Positions 44,727-53,534 of a DNA stretch of 64,000 nt are shown piece by piece. The stretch comes from Alphaproteobacteria bacterium MarineAlpha5_Bin5 (GTDB lineage Bacteria; Pseudomonadota; Alphaproteobacteria; HIMB59; GCA-002718135), in NCBI GenBank assembly GCA_002938205.1, contig PTKZ01000001.1:62001-126000 (forward strand), given 5' to 3'. Each line of letters begins with the position of its first letter. Within the stretch, counting starts at the first letter, position 1. The position numbers and the translations under genes were made by a program. The notes beneath the pieces are model-generated. The model was not told where the DNA came from. It worked only from the letters and a program-made list of their open reading frames with translations, and did no database searches.

Positions 44727-45221
44727 ATGAAAATATTAATTTGTGGACTTCCTGGATCAGGCAAGACCTGGTTAGCTGAAAGATTACAAAAACATATAAA
44801 AAATTGTGCTTGGTATAATGCTGATTTTGTAAGGAAATATGCAAATGACTGGGATTTTGAGATTGCAGGGAGAATAAGACAGGCAAATAGAATGAAAACA
44901 TTTGCTGATTTTGAAAAATCTCAAGGCAGAAATGTTATTTGTGATTTTGTTGCACCTACAAACACCGTAAGAGATTCATTTGCAGCTGATTGTTTAATTT
45001 GGTTGGATACAGTAAAAGAGGGCAGAGTTGTTTCAGCAAAATTAAATCAGTTGAAAGATATAGAAAATCTTCCCTTTGATGCTGATGAATTATCTAATAG
45101 TAAAAAGTTTGATGATACAAACAAGATGTTTGAAAATCCAAAAAATCCAGATTTCCATATAACGTCATTTTTAAATGATGAAGAAATAGAAAAACTAGCG
45201 GACAAAATTACAAATGTTTGA
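44727..45221 (+). CDS. cysC: Short adenylylsulfate-kinase-like protein (CysC family)
   Basis: A P-loop kinase of 164 residues related to APS kinase, which phosphorylates APS to PAPS. It has the Walker A loop CGLPGSGKTWLAERL, the substrate aspartate region WYNADFVRKYANDWDF, then the family helix AGRIRQANRMKTFAD, and FENPKNPDFHI near the C terminus. It is shorter than standard CysC (about 180-200) and quite divergent. It is divergent from aprM and overlaps the following nucleotidyltransferase by 8 bases. Other small kinases of this fold cannot be excluded. Confidence 0.72.
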   Translation: MKILICGLPGSGKTWLAERLQKHIKNCAWYNADFVRKYANDWDFEIAGRIRQANRMKTFADFEKSQGRNVICDFVAPTNTVRDSFAADCLIWLDTVKEGRVVSAKLNQLKDIENLPFDADELSNSKKFDDTNKMFENPKNPDFHITSFLNDEEIEKLADKITNV

Positions 45222-45609
45222 TTGGAAAAAACCAACTGTTGAGATGCTTGGACGTTGGCAGCCATGGCATGATGGTCATACAGCTCTCTTTAAAAAGGCA
45301 TTAGAAAAAACTGGACAAGTTTGTATTATGTATAGAGATGTTGGAGGAGTGCATGCAGGTGTCGAGGGGCAAGATGATAATCCTTTTCTATTTGAAGAAG
45401 TAAAAAAAAATATTATTGCTGGACTAGCAACACATGGCTACACTGAAGGAAAAGAATATATAGTCCTAAAGGTTCCAAATATTATTGATATTTCTTATGG
45501 ACGAGGAGTGGGCTATACTTTTACAGAACATGATTTAGGTGAAAAAATTCATAAAATTTCTGCAACTAATATTCGAAAAGAAATGCGCTCAAAAGGAGAT
45601 TTGAAATAA
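45214..45609 (+). CDS. Small HxGH nucleotidyltransferase (cytidylyltransferase-like)
   Basis: A 131-residue alpha/beta nucleotidylyltransferase. The catalytic motif is MLGRWQPWHDGHTALF (HxGH at about residues 19-22) and the second motif is KISATNIRKEM near residue 120. It also holds a segment RDVGGVHAGVEGQDD that recalls the RDHAG loop of ATP sulfurylase, though the similarity is short. It is translationally coupled to the CysC-like gene by an 8-base overlap, so both should act on one nucleotide pathway, perhaps APS/PAPS. It may instead be an NMN-type adenylyltransferase. Confidence 0.68.
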   Translation: MFDWKKPTVEMLGRWQPWHDGHTALFKKALEKTGQVCIMYRDVGGVHAGVEGQDDNPFLFEEVKKNIIAGLATHGYTEGKEYIVLKVPNIIDISYGRGVGYTFTEHDLGEKIHKISATNIRKEMRSKGDLK

Positions 45610-45625
45610 GAAAATTTCTTACCTA

Positions 45626-45979
45626 ATGAACAAAGAAGTTATAATTTATCATAATCCTAAGTGTAGTAAATCGCGACAAGCATTGGAAATTATTAAAAGT
45701 AAAAATATTGAACCTACTATTATATACTATTTAGAAACTCAATTATCTAAAAAAGAAGTTTACAAACTACTTTCAAAACTAAAATTGGAAGTTAGGGATA
45801 TTTTGAGAACTGGAGAGGATGAATATAAAAATCATAATCTTAAAGATGAAAATTTAAGTGATGATAAATTAATAGAGTTTTTAATTAAATTTCCTAAATT
45901 ATTACAAAGACCTATATTTGTAAAAGGTGATAAAGCGGTGATTGGTAGGCCGCCTGAAGATATCTTAAATTTATTATAA
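45626..45979 (+). CDS. arsC: Arsenate reductase ArsC, glutaredoxin type
   Basis: ArsC of the Spx/ArsC thioredoxin-fold family, 117 residues, which reduces arsenate to arsenite with glutathione/glutaredoxin. The catalytic cysteine is in YHNPKCSKSRQALE, the family proline in LQRPIFV, and the C-terminal basic loop in IGRPPEDIL. An arginine in DILRTGEDEYK corresponds to the oxyanion-binding position. No arsB is next to it. It lies 16 bases after the nucleotidyltransferase and may be in the same transcript. Confidence 0.9.
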   Translation: MNKEVIIYHNPKCSKSRQALEIIKSKNIEPTIIYYLETQLSKKEVYKLLSKLKLEVRDILRTGEDEYKNHNLKDENLSDDKLIEFLIKFPKLLQRPIFVKGDKAVIGRPPEDILNLL

Positions 45980-45981
45980 AT

Positions 45982-46725
45982 TTAATTTCTTGCCCTTAAT
46001 AGACCTCCTCTAGGATAATCATTGTGATTCTTTATTCTCATTTTAAAAGTATCTTCATTCATTGATAATAAATAAAATAAAGGTGGAAAATAATGACCTG
46101 TTCTTTTAAAATATTTTGGTCTATCAATATTTGTTACATCAATATTCCATGCGTTTTCTAATATTGAGTTAGTTGTTGGAGCCTGATCATCTGTGTTAAT
46201 TATTGATGAAGCAAAATCTGCACATTTACCATGGGTACGAGCACCATAATTAAAATCAGATAAACCACGAAGATTAAAAGGATCAAGAAAAGTGGTTTCA
46301 ATATGTGCAACACCATCATTGTTTTTATAGGACTGACAAAAAGATTCTGCGATGAAAGAACCTGCGCTATGCGCTATTATATGAATATTTTTTAATTCTT
46401 TTAAATTAGATATTTCTAAACCTAAGACATTTCCAATTTTAATTGCATTAGCAGATGCTTTTAAATAGCTAGAAGCATATGACCAATCATAATTTATCAC
46501 TTCTATATTTCTATGAGAGTTATAATATGTTGAGTATTTGTCTGCTATTGCTTCTAACTCCAGATTTTTATGATCATTTGACCCATGAAATAACAAGATC
46601 ATTGTTTGCGTTTTTATAGGTGCATTAATTTTAATTATATCTAGCTTATTTGGTAAACGACAATATATTTCCATAACTATCCAAAAAAAAAATATAATTG
46701 GAATAATGAAAATAAATTTTTTCAT
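45982..46725 (-). CDS. Alpha/beta hydrolase with N-terminal membrane anchor
   Basis: A 247-residue protein with an N-terminal hydrophobic segment (KKFIFIIPIIFFFWIVMEI) that could be a signal anchor, followed by an alpha/beta-hydrolase domain. The oxyanion region is MILLFHGSND and the nucleophile elbow is IIAHSAGSF, of lipase type; a histidine near the end (TGHYFPPL) could complete the triad. It probably acts in the periplasm on an ester or lipid, but the substrate is unknown. It lies downstream of the HpsN-like gene on the same strand with 72 bases between. Confidence 0.7.
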   Translation of the reverse strand: MKKFIFIIPIIFFFWIVMEIYCRLPNKLDIIKINAPIKTQTMILLFHGSNDHKNLELEAIADKYSTYYNSHRNIEVINYDWSYASSYLKASANAIKIGNVLGLEISNLKELKNIHIIAHSAGSFIAESFCQSYKNNDGVAHIETTFLDPFNLRGLSDFNYGARTHGKCADFASSIINTDDQAPTTNSILENAWNIDVTNIDRPKYFKRTGHYFPPLFYLLSMNEDTFKMRIKNHNDYPRGGLLRARN

Positions 46726-46797
46726 AAAAAGAATAAATAAAATTGTATTTAATTAACTTTGTTTTAGCAAGTGACGTAATTGACGCATTTAAATTTG

Positions 46798-48120
46798 TCA
46801 GTTTTTCATTTTTTTTGCAGCTTTAGCATATTCTATATTTCTTCCACCATAGCGTCTTAGACGTATGTTGCATTGTTCAGCATGACCTAGAAATCCTTCT
46901 AAATGAGATAGTCTAGAACCATACTCACCAATTAATGTAGCAGCTTCATCTGTTAAAACTTTTTGATATGTATGCGTTTTGATGAATTTGCCCACCCATA
47001 ATCCTCCTGTGTATCGCCCAGCTTTTTTAGTGGGTAAGGTATGGTTTGTTCCAATAACTTTATCGCCATTTGCTACGTTAGTTCTTGGCCCAAGAAATAA
47101 TGCACCGTAAGATTTCATATGTTCTAAAAACCAATCATCTTTTTTAGTCATTACTTGCACATGCTCCGAGGCTATTTCATTTGCCTTATCAAGCATTTCT
47201 TCATACGAATCACAAAGTATAACTTCGCCATAATCTCTCCAACTTATACGTGCTGTTTCTTTAGTTGGTAAAATTTCAAGAATTCTTTCAATCTCTGAAA
47301 GTGTAGATACTGCTAAATTTTTTGAATTTGTAATTAGAACTGCTGGTGAATTATAACCATGTTCAGCCTGACCTAAAAGATCAGTAGCACATAATTCTCC
47401 ATCTACGGTATCATCCGCTATAACCATCGTTTCCGTTGGTCCAGCAAATAAATCAATTCCCACTTTTCCAAATAATTGCCTTTTAGCTTCCGCAACATAG
47501 GCGTTACCAGGACCAACAAGCATATCAACAGGTTTGATTGTTTCAGTTCCGATTGCCATTGCTCCTATGCCTTGCATACCTCCTAATACATATATTTCGT
47601 GGGCACCGCCTAAATACATAGCTGCAATAACCGCTGGATTAGGTTTTCCTTGAAAGGGAGAAGTGGTCGCTGCTATTCGAGGGACACCGGCAACAGATGC
47701 TGTTACTACAGACATGTGCGCAGATGCTACCATAGGAAATTTTCCTGCAGGAACATAACAGCCAACTGATTGCACTGGAATGTTTTTGTGCCCTAATATA
47801 ACTCCTGACAATGTTTCAACTTCTAATTCTTTTAATGTTGAGAGCTGGGCTTCAGCAAATTGTCTAATTTGCTTTTGAGCAAATTTGATATCTTCAATGT
47901 CATCTTCTGATACTTGACTGATTAAATTTTGAATCTCAGAATTTGATAACTTAAAACTCTTTGGCGAATAGTTATCAAATTTTTCTGATAATTCTCTTAT
48001 ACATAGATCACCTCTTTGCTCAATTTTTTTTAATGTTTCTTCTACAATATTTTTAACTTTGTTATCTTCAGTAGATCTTTCTTGTTCATCAATTCCTTTT
48101 TTCAAATATTGAATAGCCAT
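46798..48120 (-). CDS. HisD-family NAD-dependent alcohol dehydrogenase (HpsN-like)
   Basis: A 440-residue member of the histidinol dehydrogenase family. HisD-type motifs are present: the zinc residues in [12 protein letters not shown], the catalytic Glu-His pair in [24 protein letters not shown], and [15 protein letters not shown]. No other histidine gene is nearby, and the gene is embedded in a catabolic locus, which argues for an HpsN-like alcohol dehydrogenase; HpsN oxidises 2,3-dihydroxypropane-1-sulfonate in marine bacteria. The true substrate here is unknown. It follows a SnoaL-like gene after 3 bases, in a unit started from the operator region at 49.27 kb. Confidence 0.82.
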   Translation of the reverse strand: MAIQYLKKGIDEQERSTEDNKVKNIVEETLKKIEQRGDLCIRELSEKFDNYSPKSFKLSNSEIQNLISQVSEDDIEDIKFAQKQIRQFAEAQLSTLKELEVETLSGVILGHKNIPVQSVGCYVPAGKFPMVASAHMSVVTASVAGVPRIAATTSPFQGKPNPAVIAAMYLGGAHEIYVLGGMQGIGAMAIGTETIKPVDMLVGPGNAYVAEAKRQLFGKVGIDLFAGPTETMVIADDTVDGELCATDLLGQAEHGYNSPAVLITNSKNLAVSTLSEIERILEILPTKETARISWRDYGEVILCDSYEEMLDKANEIASEHVQVMTKKDDWFLEHMKSYGALFLGPRTNVANGDKVIGTNHTLPTKKAGRYTGGLWVGKFIKTHTYQKVLTDEAATLIGEYGSRLSHLEGFLGHAEQCNIRLRRYGGRNIEYAKAAKKMKN

Positions 48121-48123
48121 AAG

Positions 48124-49212
48124 TTATTTTTTATGGATTAATTTAAATATATCAATGTCTATCTGATTAAGTATGTGTGCAATATCAATAGGTACCCAAT
48201 TTTCTCTTATTAATCCTTCATGATGCAAATAAAAATCCATAACACGCATTGTAATTTTTTTATTTGTTGGTTCATAACCCAACCAATCTTTACTTCCATA
48301 AATACATTGAATGCTATGCCACCCTCCAGTCATAGAATAATTACCATCGCCTATTTCAATATAATGACCAATTTTCCAATAATCTCTTTCTTTGAAAGTT
48401 AATCTAAAGGGTAATTGGTGATGATCAACAAACCCAGTTAAACCTCTTGCAGTTCCGATCCCACATGGACCATACCACATCATTTTTGGGTGCCAAAAAT
48501 CTTTTTGTGGATGATTAAGTAATTTTTCTCTTATCGTTTCTTTGGAATTTGATTCTTGTTCTGGTTTGATATTTAAGCTTCGCTGCATTTTTAAAGCTTG
48601 CTCCAGTGAGGCAGTTGATAAGTTTACATCATGATTTACATGCCTAGTCCCATCTCCAGTTATTGGTCCAGGCCACATTTCTTCAATACCTAAAGAAGGT
48701 TTAATTGGCCAATATCCAGCTTGACGAATAAAGTCTACAGTGTCGATTAAGATATAAGATTTAAATATTTTATTATCTTTTAACTGATGTGCTTCACATA
48801 CACGTAAATGAACTGTTTTATGAGTAGCTGGTACATTTAGCCACGGGTTACTAAAGGTACCTGTTAGATGACTGATGCAAGAAACAAATACTTTATCTTG
48901 AAAACTCCCACCAATTATTAAATTATCTCTTCTTTCTAAATCAGGAAAAGAGGTCTTCAAAGGTATCCATAATAATGTATATATTGAGTCAAGGCCTGTA
49001 ATCTCATTTATAGGATGAAATCCATTTAACTCAGCTTCGTTATGGTAAGCTTTATCTAAATTTTGTTTCAATGAATCAAAGGAAGATTCAGCAATATCCT
49101 TAAGTAGCTTTCTTACATATTTTTTATTTTTAGTATTATCTTCAGGGTCTAAATTTGCAGACTGAAGATTTGAATCACTCCTTATACCTGTATTAAAATT
49201 TTTAATTTTCAT
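48124..49212 (-). CDS. Tandem NTF2/SnoaL-like domain protein
   Basis: A 362-residue cytoplasmic protein with two NTF2-like (SnoaL/ester-cyclase) domains. The second domain shows MWYGPCGIGTARGLTGFVDH, GDGNYSMTGGWHSIQCIYG and MRVMDFYLHHEGLIRENWVP, typical of SnoaL-type cyclases and isomerases. The first is more divergent and carries FHPINEITG. It is a clear relative of the 52423 gene and of the single-domain 54672 protein. It is transcribed divergently from the bicupin gene, across an operator region, and continues into the HpsN-like gene. Confidence 0.75.
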   Translation of the reverse strand: MKIKNFNTGIRSDSNLQSANLDPEDNTKNKKYVRKLLKDIAESSFDSLKQNLDKAYHNEAELNGFHPINEITGLDSIYTLLWIPLKTSFPDLERRDNLIIGGSFQDKVFVSCISHLTGTFSNPWLNVPATHKTVHLRVCEAHQLKDNKIFKSYILIDTVDFIRQAGYWPIKPSLGIEEMWPGPITGDGTRHVNHDVNLSTASLEQALKMQRSLNIKPEQESNSKETIREKLLNHPQKDFWHPKMMWYGPCGIGTARGLTGFVDHHQLPFRLTFKERDYWKIGHYIEIGDGNYSMTGGWHSIQCIYGSKDWLGYEPTNKKITMRVMDFYLHHEGLIRENWVPIDIAHILNQIDIDIFKLIHKK

Positions 49213-49266
49213 AAATTATTTTTTCACTTACTTACTCACAATTATTAAAAATTAACTAATTGATTT

Positions 49267-49302
49267 ATTCAATAATTTGAATAATATTCAATAAAAATGA
49301 AT
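49267..49302. promoter_or_regulatory. LacI-type operator pair, site A
   Basis: ATTCAATAATTTGAAT (49267-49282) is a perfect 6-bp inverted repeat with 4-bp spacer. A second copy, ATTCAATAAAAATGAAT (49286-49302), lies about 20 bp on and has a 5-bp spacer. The pair sits between the divergent SnoaL-like and bicupin genes, close to the plus-strand start, so binding would be expected to block both. The same motif recurs at 53465 and 56131. Confidence 0.75.
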
Positions 49303-49320
49303 AATTTATAGTATACATAT

Positions 49321-50289
49321 ATGTCAAATAATATTCTATCACGTCTTGCAAAATTTAATGAACTTATTCCCAGCACAGTTCCTTTTGTTGAAGGAAAATT
49401 AAAAGGACATCAGGATAGAAAAAATTATTCAATTATTGGACCTGGAGTAAGTGAAGATTCTAAGCAAAATGTAAAGTTAGCCGAATCTCACGGATTTAAT
49501 ATCGGAGCTGTGAGCGCTGCACCCATGAATGGATCAGGACTGCATAGTCACACTACAGCTGAAGTTTTTATGATACACTCTGGTTCTTGGCGTTTTTATT
49601 GGGGAGTTAACGGAGAAGAAGGTGAGGTAATTCTTAATACAGGGGATGTGGCTTCATTCCCTACCAATATGTTTAGAGGATTTCAGAATGTTAGTGATGA
49701 AGAAGCTCTTATGTTCGTTGCACTAGGTGAAGATGATCCAGGTGTTATTACTTGGACTCCAAAATTATTAAAAGAAGCAAATGATTCTGGAATGTTATTA
49801 ATGGAAGATAGCTCATTGGTTGATCTTACTAAACAAAATATACCTGAAGGTAAGTTCGTAACAAAACCTCTTGAAGAAAAAGAGTTGCAAAGCTTTGACC
49901 ATTACACTTCTGATGAAATTGAAAAATTTGTTATTCGTTATGAAGATAATAAAAATTATGTTCATGATGAACATAATAATTCAAATTCAATAATTAATTA
50001 TTTAGATTCATTTGAAATACATGGAAAAAAAATTGATCCCCAAATTCCCCATAACACAGGTTTTGGATTATCCTTATTAAAAGGTTCTTCTGCTCATATT
50101 CATTCCTATTCTATTGACTCATCTGAATTTTATAATTGTTTAAATGGTCAGTGGGAGGTTACATGTGATGATGAGAAAGTTATTCTTGATCCACATGATA
50201 GTTTTTCTGCTCCAAAAAAATCAACAAGAAGTATAAAACAAATAAGTAATGATAAGGGCAGTTTATTTATTATTAGAAAATCAAAGTAA
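49321..50289 (+). CDS. Bicupin domain protein
   Basis: A 322-residue protein with two cupin barrels. The first (about residues 50-140) has LHSHTTAEVFMIHSGSWRFY for metal binding and GDVASFPTNMFRGFQNVSDE as the second motif. The second (about 230-320) has SSAHIHSYSIDSSEFYNCL and HDSFSAPKKSTRS. Bicupins of this size include dioxygenases, isomerases and sugar-acid enzymes; the first barrel keeps the metal histidines better. It begins the plus-strand unit with the SnoaL-like and MetE-like genes under operator site A. The function is not assigned. Confidence 0.8.
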   Translation: MSNNILSRLAKFNELIPSTVPFVEGKLKGHQDRKNYSIIGPGVSEDSKQNVKLAESHGFNIGAVSAAPMNGSGLHSHTTAEVFMIHSGSWRFYWGVNGEEGEVILNTGDVASFPTNMFRGFQNVSDEEALMFVALGEDDPGVITWTPKLLKEANDSGMLLMEDSSLVDLTKQNIPEGKFVTKPLEEKELQSFDHYTSDEIEKFVIRYEDNKNYVHDEHNNSNSIINYLDSFEIHGKKIDPQIPHNTGFGLSLLKGSSAHIHSYSIDSSEFYNCLNGQWEVTCDDEKVILDPHDSFSAPKKSTRSIKQISNDKGSLFIIRKSK

Positions 50290-50300
50290 TTTAAAAATAT

Positions 50301-51290
50301 ATGAAAGGTTTTGATAGTCAATTTAAAGATTTACCTGATTTTATTTTAAAAATTACATATCAAATTTGGGAAAATAATGATGTTGAGTCTATTAGAAAAT
50401 TCTATGCAGATGTACCAGATGTAAGTCTACCCACCCCAACACGATCTCCATCAGGTGTTATATATGGAGCAGAGCCTGTAATTGAGAGTACTCTAGCGAG
50501 TAAAAAATTATTTCCAGATCGTACTTTGTTAGGTGAAGATGTTATTTGGATTGGGAATGATGATGAAGGATATTTTTCTTCACACCGTATTTTGTCTACA
50601 GCTACTCATAATAAAGATGGTTTGTATGGAAAGGCTACAGGTAAAAAATTGCTGTACAGAGGTATTGCTGATTGCGCTTGTAAAAATAATCAAGTTTATG
50701 ATGAGTGGCTGGTAAGGGATCAAGGAGCAATAGTAAGACAGATAGGGATTGAACCCAAACAATTTGCATACAATTTAATTATTGAAGAAGGAGGAATAGA
50801 TAAAGCTGAGCAAGCATTTAATAATAAAACCCCGATTAAATCTATTTATACTTCCCCAAAGTTACCTGAATCAAATACTGGAAAAAATTATGGTAACATT
50901 TTAAAAAGAATTATGAATGGTGAAAAAAATGTAGTTGAAGAAAATTATGATAGAGCAATTCAGCAATATCAACCAGGCGCTTTCATTAAGTATGGAAAAG
51001 AAGAAGTACTAAATTTTTGGAGCAGTCTTAAATCTTCATTTCCTAATTCTGAATTTAAGATTGAACATATAAGTTTTACAGAAAACATTAATAATCCAAA
51101 AAAAGCAGCAATTCGCTGGTCTCTATCTGGTAAACATAGTGGCGCAGGTATTTTTGGAGCGCCATCAGAGGCTGATGTCTATGTCATGGGTATTAATCAT
51201 GCAGAGTTTGGTCCTCGTGGTATTAAAAATGAATGGGTACTTTATGATGAAACAATGATTTGGAAACAGATTTTAATGCAAACAGGTTAA
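50301..51290 (+). CDS. Tandem NTF2/SnoaL-like domain protein
   Basis: A 329-residue protein with two NTF2-like domains. It begins with MKGFDSQFKDLPDFILKITY and the helix QIWENNDVESIRKFYAD; the second domain carries NFWSSLKSSFPNSEFKIEHI and KHSGAGIFGAPSEADVYVMG. It is paralogous to the 53535 protein, sharing the KITYQIWE-type opening and the RGIADCACKNNQVYDEW / IANCVAKNNEIYYE segment. It sits 11 bases after the bicupin and 4 bases before the MetE-like gene, in one operon. Ester cyclase, hydrolase or binding-protein activities are all possible. Confidence 0.72.
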   Translation: MKGFDSQFKDLPDFILKITYQIWENNDVESIRKFYADVPDVSLPTPTRSPSGVIYGAEPVIESTLASKKLFPDRTLLGEDVIWIGNDDEGYFSSHRILSTATHNKDGLYGKATGKKLLYRGIADCACKNNQVYDEWLVRDQGAIVRQIGIEPKQFAYNLIIEEGGIDKAEQAFNNKTPIKSIYTSPKLPESNTGKNYGNILKRIMNGEKNVVEENYDRAIQQYQPGAFIKYGKEEVLNFWSSLKSSFPNSEFKIEHISFTENINNPKKAAIRWSLSGKHSGAGIFGAPSEADVYVMGINHAEFGPRGIKNEWVLYDETMIWKQILMQTG

Positions 51291-51294
51291 ATTT

Positions 51295-52422
51295 ATGACA
51301 TCTATTTTAACAACGCATGTAGGAAGTTTACCTCGCTCTAAAGAATTAGCAGAATTATTGTTTAAAAAAGATAAAGGCGATTCATTTGATAATAATTTAT
51401 TTCAAGATGTAGTACAAAAAAATGTAGAGCAGGTAGTTAATAAACAATTAGATGTTGGTATAGATTTTGTTAGTGATGGAGAAATGAGTAAAATAAGCTA
51501 TGCTACTTATGTGAAAGATCGACTACATGGTTTTTCTGGGGAAAGTGAAAGAAAGGCACCTGCAGATTTAGATGATTATCCAAACTATAAAGAAAAAATA
51601 GCAAAAAGTGGTGACACTCCCACATATACACGTCCATGTTGTACAAGTAATTTGGAGGTGAAGGATGATAATTCTCTAAATAAAGATATTGAAAATTTTA
51701 GCAAAGCTTTACAAAAATCAAATTATGATAGAGGTTTTATGAACGCTGCATCTCCAGGAGTAATCTCAGTATTTATGCCAAATAAATTTTATAAGAATGA
51801 TGATGAATATTTGGAAAAATTATCTTTCCTTATGTCAAAAGAATATAAAGCAATAACAAAAGCTAATATTCAATTACAATTAGATTGTCCTGACTTAGCT
51901 CTAGCAAGACATATGAGTTATAAATCTTTATCAGATGAAGATTTTTTAAAAAGAGCAGAAAAACAAATTGAATATTTGAATAATTCATTAGTTGATGTAC
52001 CAAACGATATGATACGCATGCATATATGTTGGGGTAATTATGAAGGTCCTCACACTCATGATATTAGTTTAGAAAAAATACTTCCAATAATTTTAAAAGC
52101 AAAAGTGAAATATTTTTTAATTGAATCTTCAAATCCTAGACATTCGCATGAATGGAAAATATTTAAAGATATTAAACTTCCTAAAGATAAAATTCTTGTC
52201 CCTGGCTTAATTGACTCTACGTCAAATTTTATAGAACATCCAGAAGTAGTAGCTGATAGATTGATTCAATTTTCAACAGTGATTCCAAAAGAACAATTAA
52301 TGGCAGGAACAGATTGTGGTTTTAGTACATTTGCTGGCTTTGGGAAAATAGATGAAAATATATGTTATGAGAAACTCCGTGCATTAGTTGAGGGCACTAA
52401 ACTCGCTTCAAAAGTTATCTAA
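51295..52422 (+). CDS. Cobalamin-independent methionine synthase (MetE C-terminal) family protein
   Basis: A 375-residue protein with only the C-terminal barrel of the MetE family. It opens with TTHVGSLPRSKELAELL, and the zinc ligands match HICWGNYEGPH (His and Cys), LIESSNPRHSHEW (Glu) and MAGTDCGFSTFAG (Cys). Core MetE proteins methylate homocysteine; relatives include epoxyalkane:coenzyme M transferase, which uses the same zinc-thiolate chemistry. Being in a catabolic operon, it probably handles a methyl or alkyl group of the pathway substrate. It starts 4 bases after the SnoaL-like gene. Confidence 0.82.
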   Translation: MTSILTTHVGSLPRSKELAELLFKKDKGDSFDNNLFQDVVQKNVEQVVNKQLDVGIDFVSDGEMSKISYATYVKDRLHGFSGESERKAPADLDDYPNYKEKIAKSGDTPTYTRPCCTSNLEVKDDNSLNKDIENFSKALQKSNYDRGFMNAASPGVISVFMPNKFYKNDDEYLEKLSFLMSKEYKAITKANIQLQLDCPDLALARHMSYKSLSDEDFLKRAEKQIEYLNNSLVDVPNDMIRMHICWGNYEGPHTHDISLEKILPIILKAKVKYFLIESSNPRHSHEWKIFKDIKLPKDKILVPGLIDSTSNFIEHPEVVADRLIQFSTVIPKEQLMAGTDCGFSTFAGFGKIDENICYEKLRALVEGTKLASKVI

Positions 52423-53427
52423 TTACTGATTTAAAAATTTTGCTCTTTCTAAAAGATCCACTCCTAGTTTTTTTAAAAAATGTAAATGATCTATAAAGAT
52501 CCAATTTTCAGCTAATTTATCTCCGTCTCTTCGATATAAGTCTACAACTCTCATTTCTGATTCAATATAACTAGTATTTGTTAAACCCAAATATTCTCCT
52601 TTTGGTTTCATAATTAAATTTGGCCACCCAAACCATCCACCTAGATCGTCTTCAGAACTACTAAGTATGTGTCCATTGAATCGCACAAACTCTAAACCAT
52701 CTTGAAATGGTTTAGTGTGACCTTTTTGATAACCTTCAATAGTATAAGAAGCTCCTATACCTCCTGGTCCCCACCAAATCATATCATTATGCCAATCTAA
52801 TTCTAATTCTTTTTTATAAGATTGCATTTTAGATCCTTTAACAAGTCGATCCCGCATTCTGTGAATCAAATCTAATGTTTTTTGACTTTCATTTTGATTA
52901 GAAATATCAAATTTTAAACCTTTATGGTTCATTGGTCCTGGCGTAACACAAACAAGACCTGTAGATTCAGGAATCACAGAAAGACCTAGTTGCTGCATAA
53001 AATTCATTACATCTAAAAAAATAGCTCCTTCAGTAATTTTGTTATTTTCAACTTTATAAAATTCTGCAAATCTTAACAAAATAGATTTATAATTAGGTTT
53101 AAGGCCTAAAAATGATTTATTAAAAACACCCATGAAATGACCCATACTTGAGATCCATTTACCTTCATTTTTATCAAGTGAATTTATCCCCGCATAAAAT
53201 ATATCTAATCGACGTTGTATAGGTGAAAATGAATCTTTAATTGGTTTCCAAAGATTATTTGCAACAAAATCTGCACTACCTAGTTCGTTGAAAGGATGTG
53301 TACACTTCATACAAAAATCCTCTGATGCATATTTAGAGATAACTTCTGATAAAGACTCAATGTTACAACTATCTATTTCATTGAAATAATCTAATACTAA
53401 TTTTTTTTCTGCTTGAAGATCTGTCAT
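52423..53427 (-). CDS. Tandem NTF2/SnoaL-like domain protein
   Basis: A 334-residue protein with two NTF2-like domains. The first has THPFNELGSADFVANNLW, the second MIWWGPGGIGASYTIEGYQK and LGGWFGWPNLIMKPKG, with MRVVDLYRRDGDKLAENWIF at the end. It is the counterpart of the 48124 gene, with matching second-domain motifs. It is convergent with the MetE-like gene (adjacent stops) and divergent from the 53535 gene, across operator site B. The residues typical of SnoaL active sites (an acidic and a histidine) cannot be assigned from one sequence. Confidence 0.74.
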   Translation of the reverse strand: MTDLQAEKKLVLDYFNEIDSCNIESLSEVISKYASEDFCMKCTHPFNELGSADFVANNLWKPIKDSFSPIQRRLDIFYAGINSLDKNEGKWISSMGHFMGVFNKSFLGLKPNYKSILLRFAEFYKVENNKITEGAIFLDVMNFMQQLGLSVIPESTGLVCVTPGPMNHKGLKFDISNQNESQKTLDLIHRMRDRLVKGSKMQSYKKELELDWHNDMIWWGPGGIGASYTIEGYQKGHTKPFQDGLEFVRFNGHILSSSEDDLGGWFGWPNLIMKPKGEYLGLTNTSYIESEMRVVDLYRRDGDKLAENWIFIDHLHFLKKLGVDLLERAKFLNQ

Positions 53428-53464
53428 TTCATTTTGATTATATTAATAAGCCAAAAAAGACAAT

Positions 53465-53500
53465 ATTCATTTTTTTGAATAAAATTTCATTGCTTTGAAA
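53465..53500. promoter_or_regulatory. LacI-type operator pair, site B
   Basis: ATTCATTTTTTTGAAT (53465-53480) fits ATTCAW-N4-TTGAAT, and TTTCATTGCTTTGAAA (53485-53500) is a second palindrome of the same design, with centres 20 bp apart. The pair lies between the divergent SnoaL-like genes 52423 and 53535, matching the arrangement at site A. Confidence 0.72.
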
Positions 53501-53534
53501 TATTTTTAAATGTATCTCAATATAAATACAAATT

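Noticed and set aside
46779-46800. TGAC...ATTTAAAT...GTCA inverted repeat near the HpsN stop, as a terminator or operator
   Set aside because: The arms are only 4 bp and it includes the stop codon region; too weak to call.
46798-48120. Calling this gene hisD of histidine biosynthesis
   Set aside because: No histidine genes are near and it is in a LacI-regulated catabolic operon, so an HpsN-like role is more likely.
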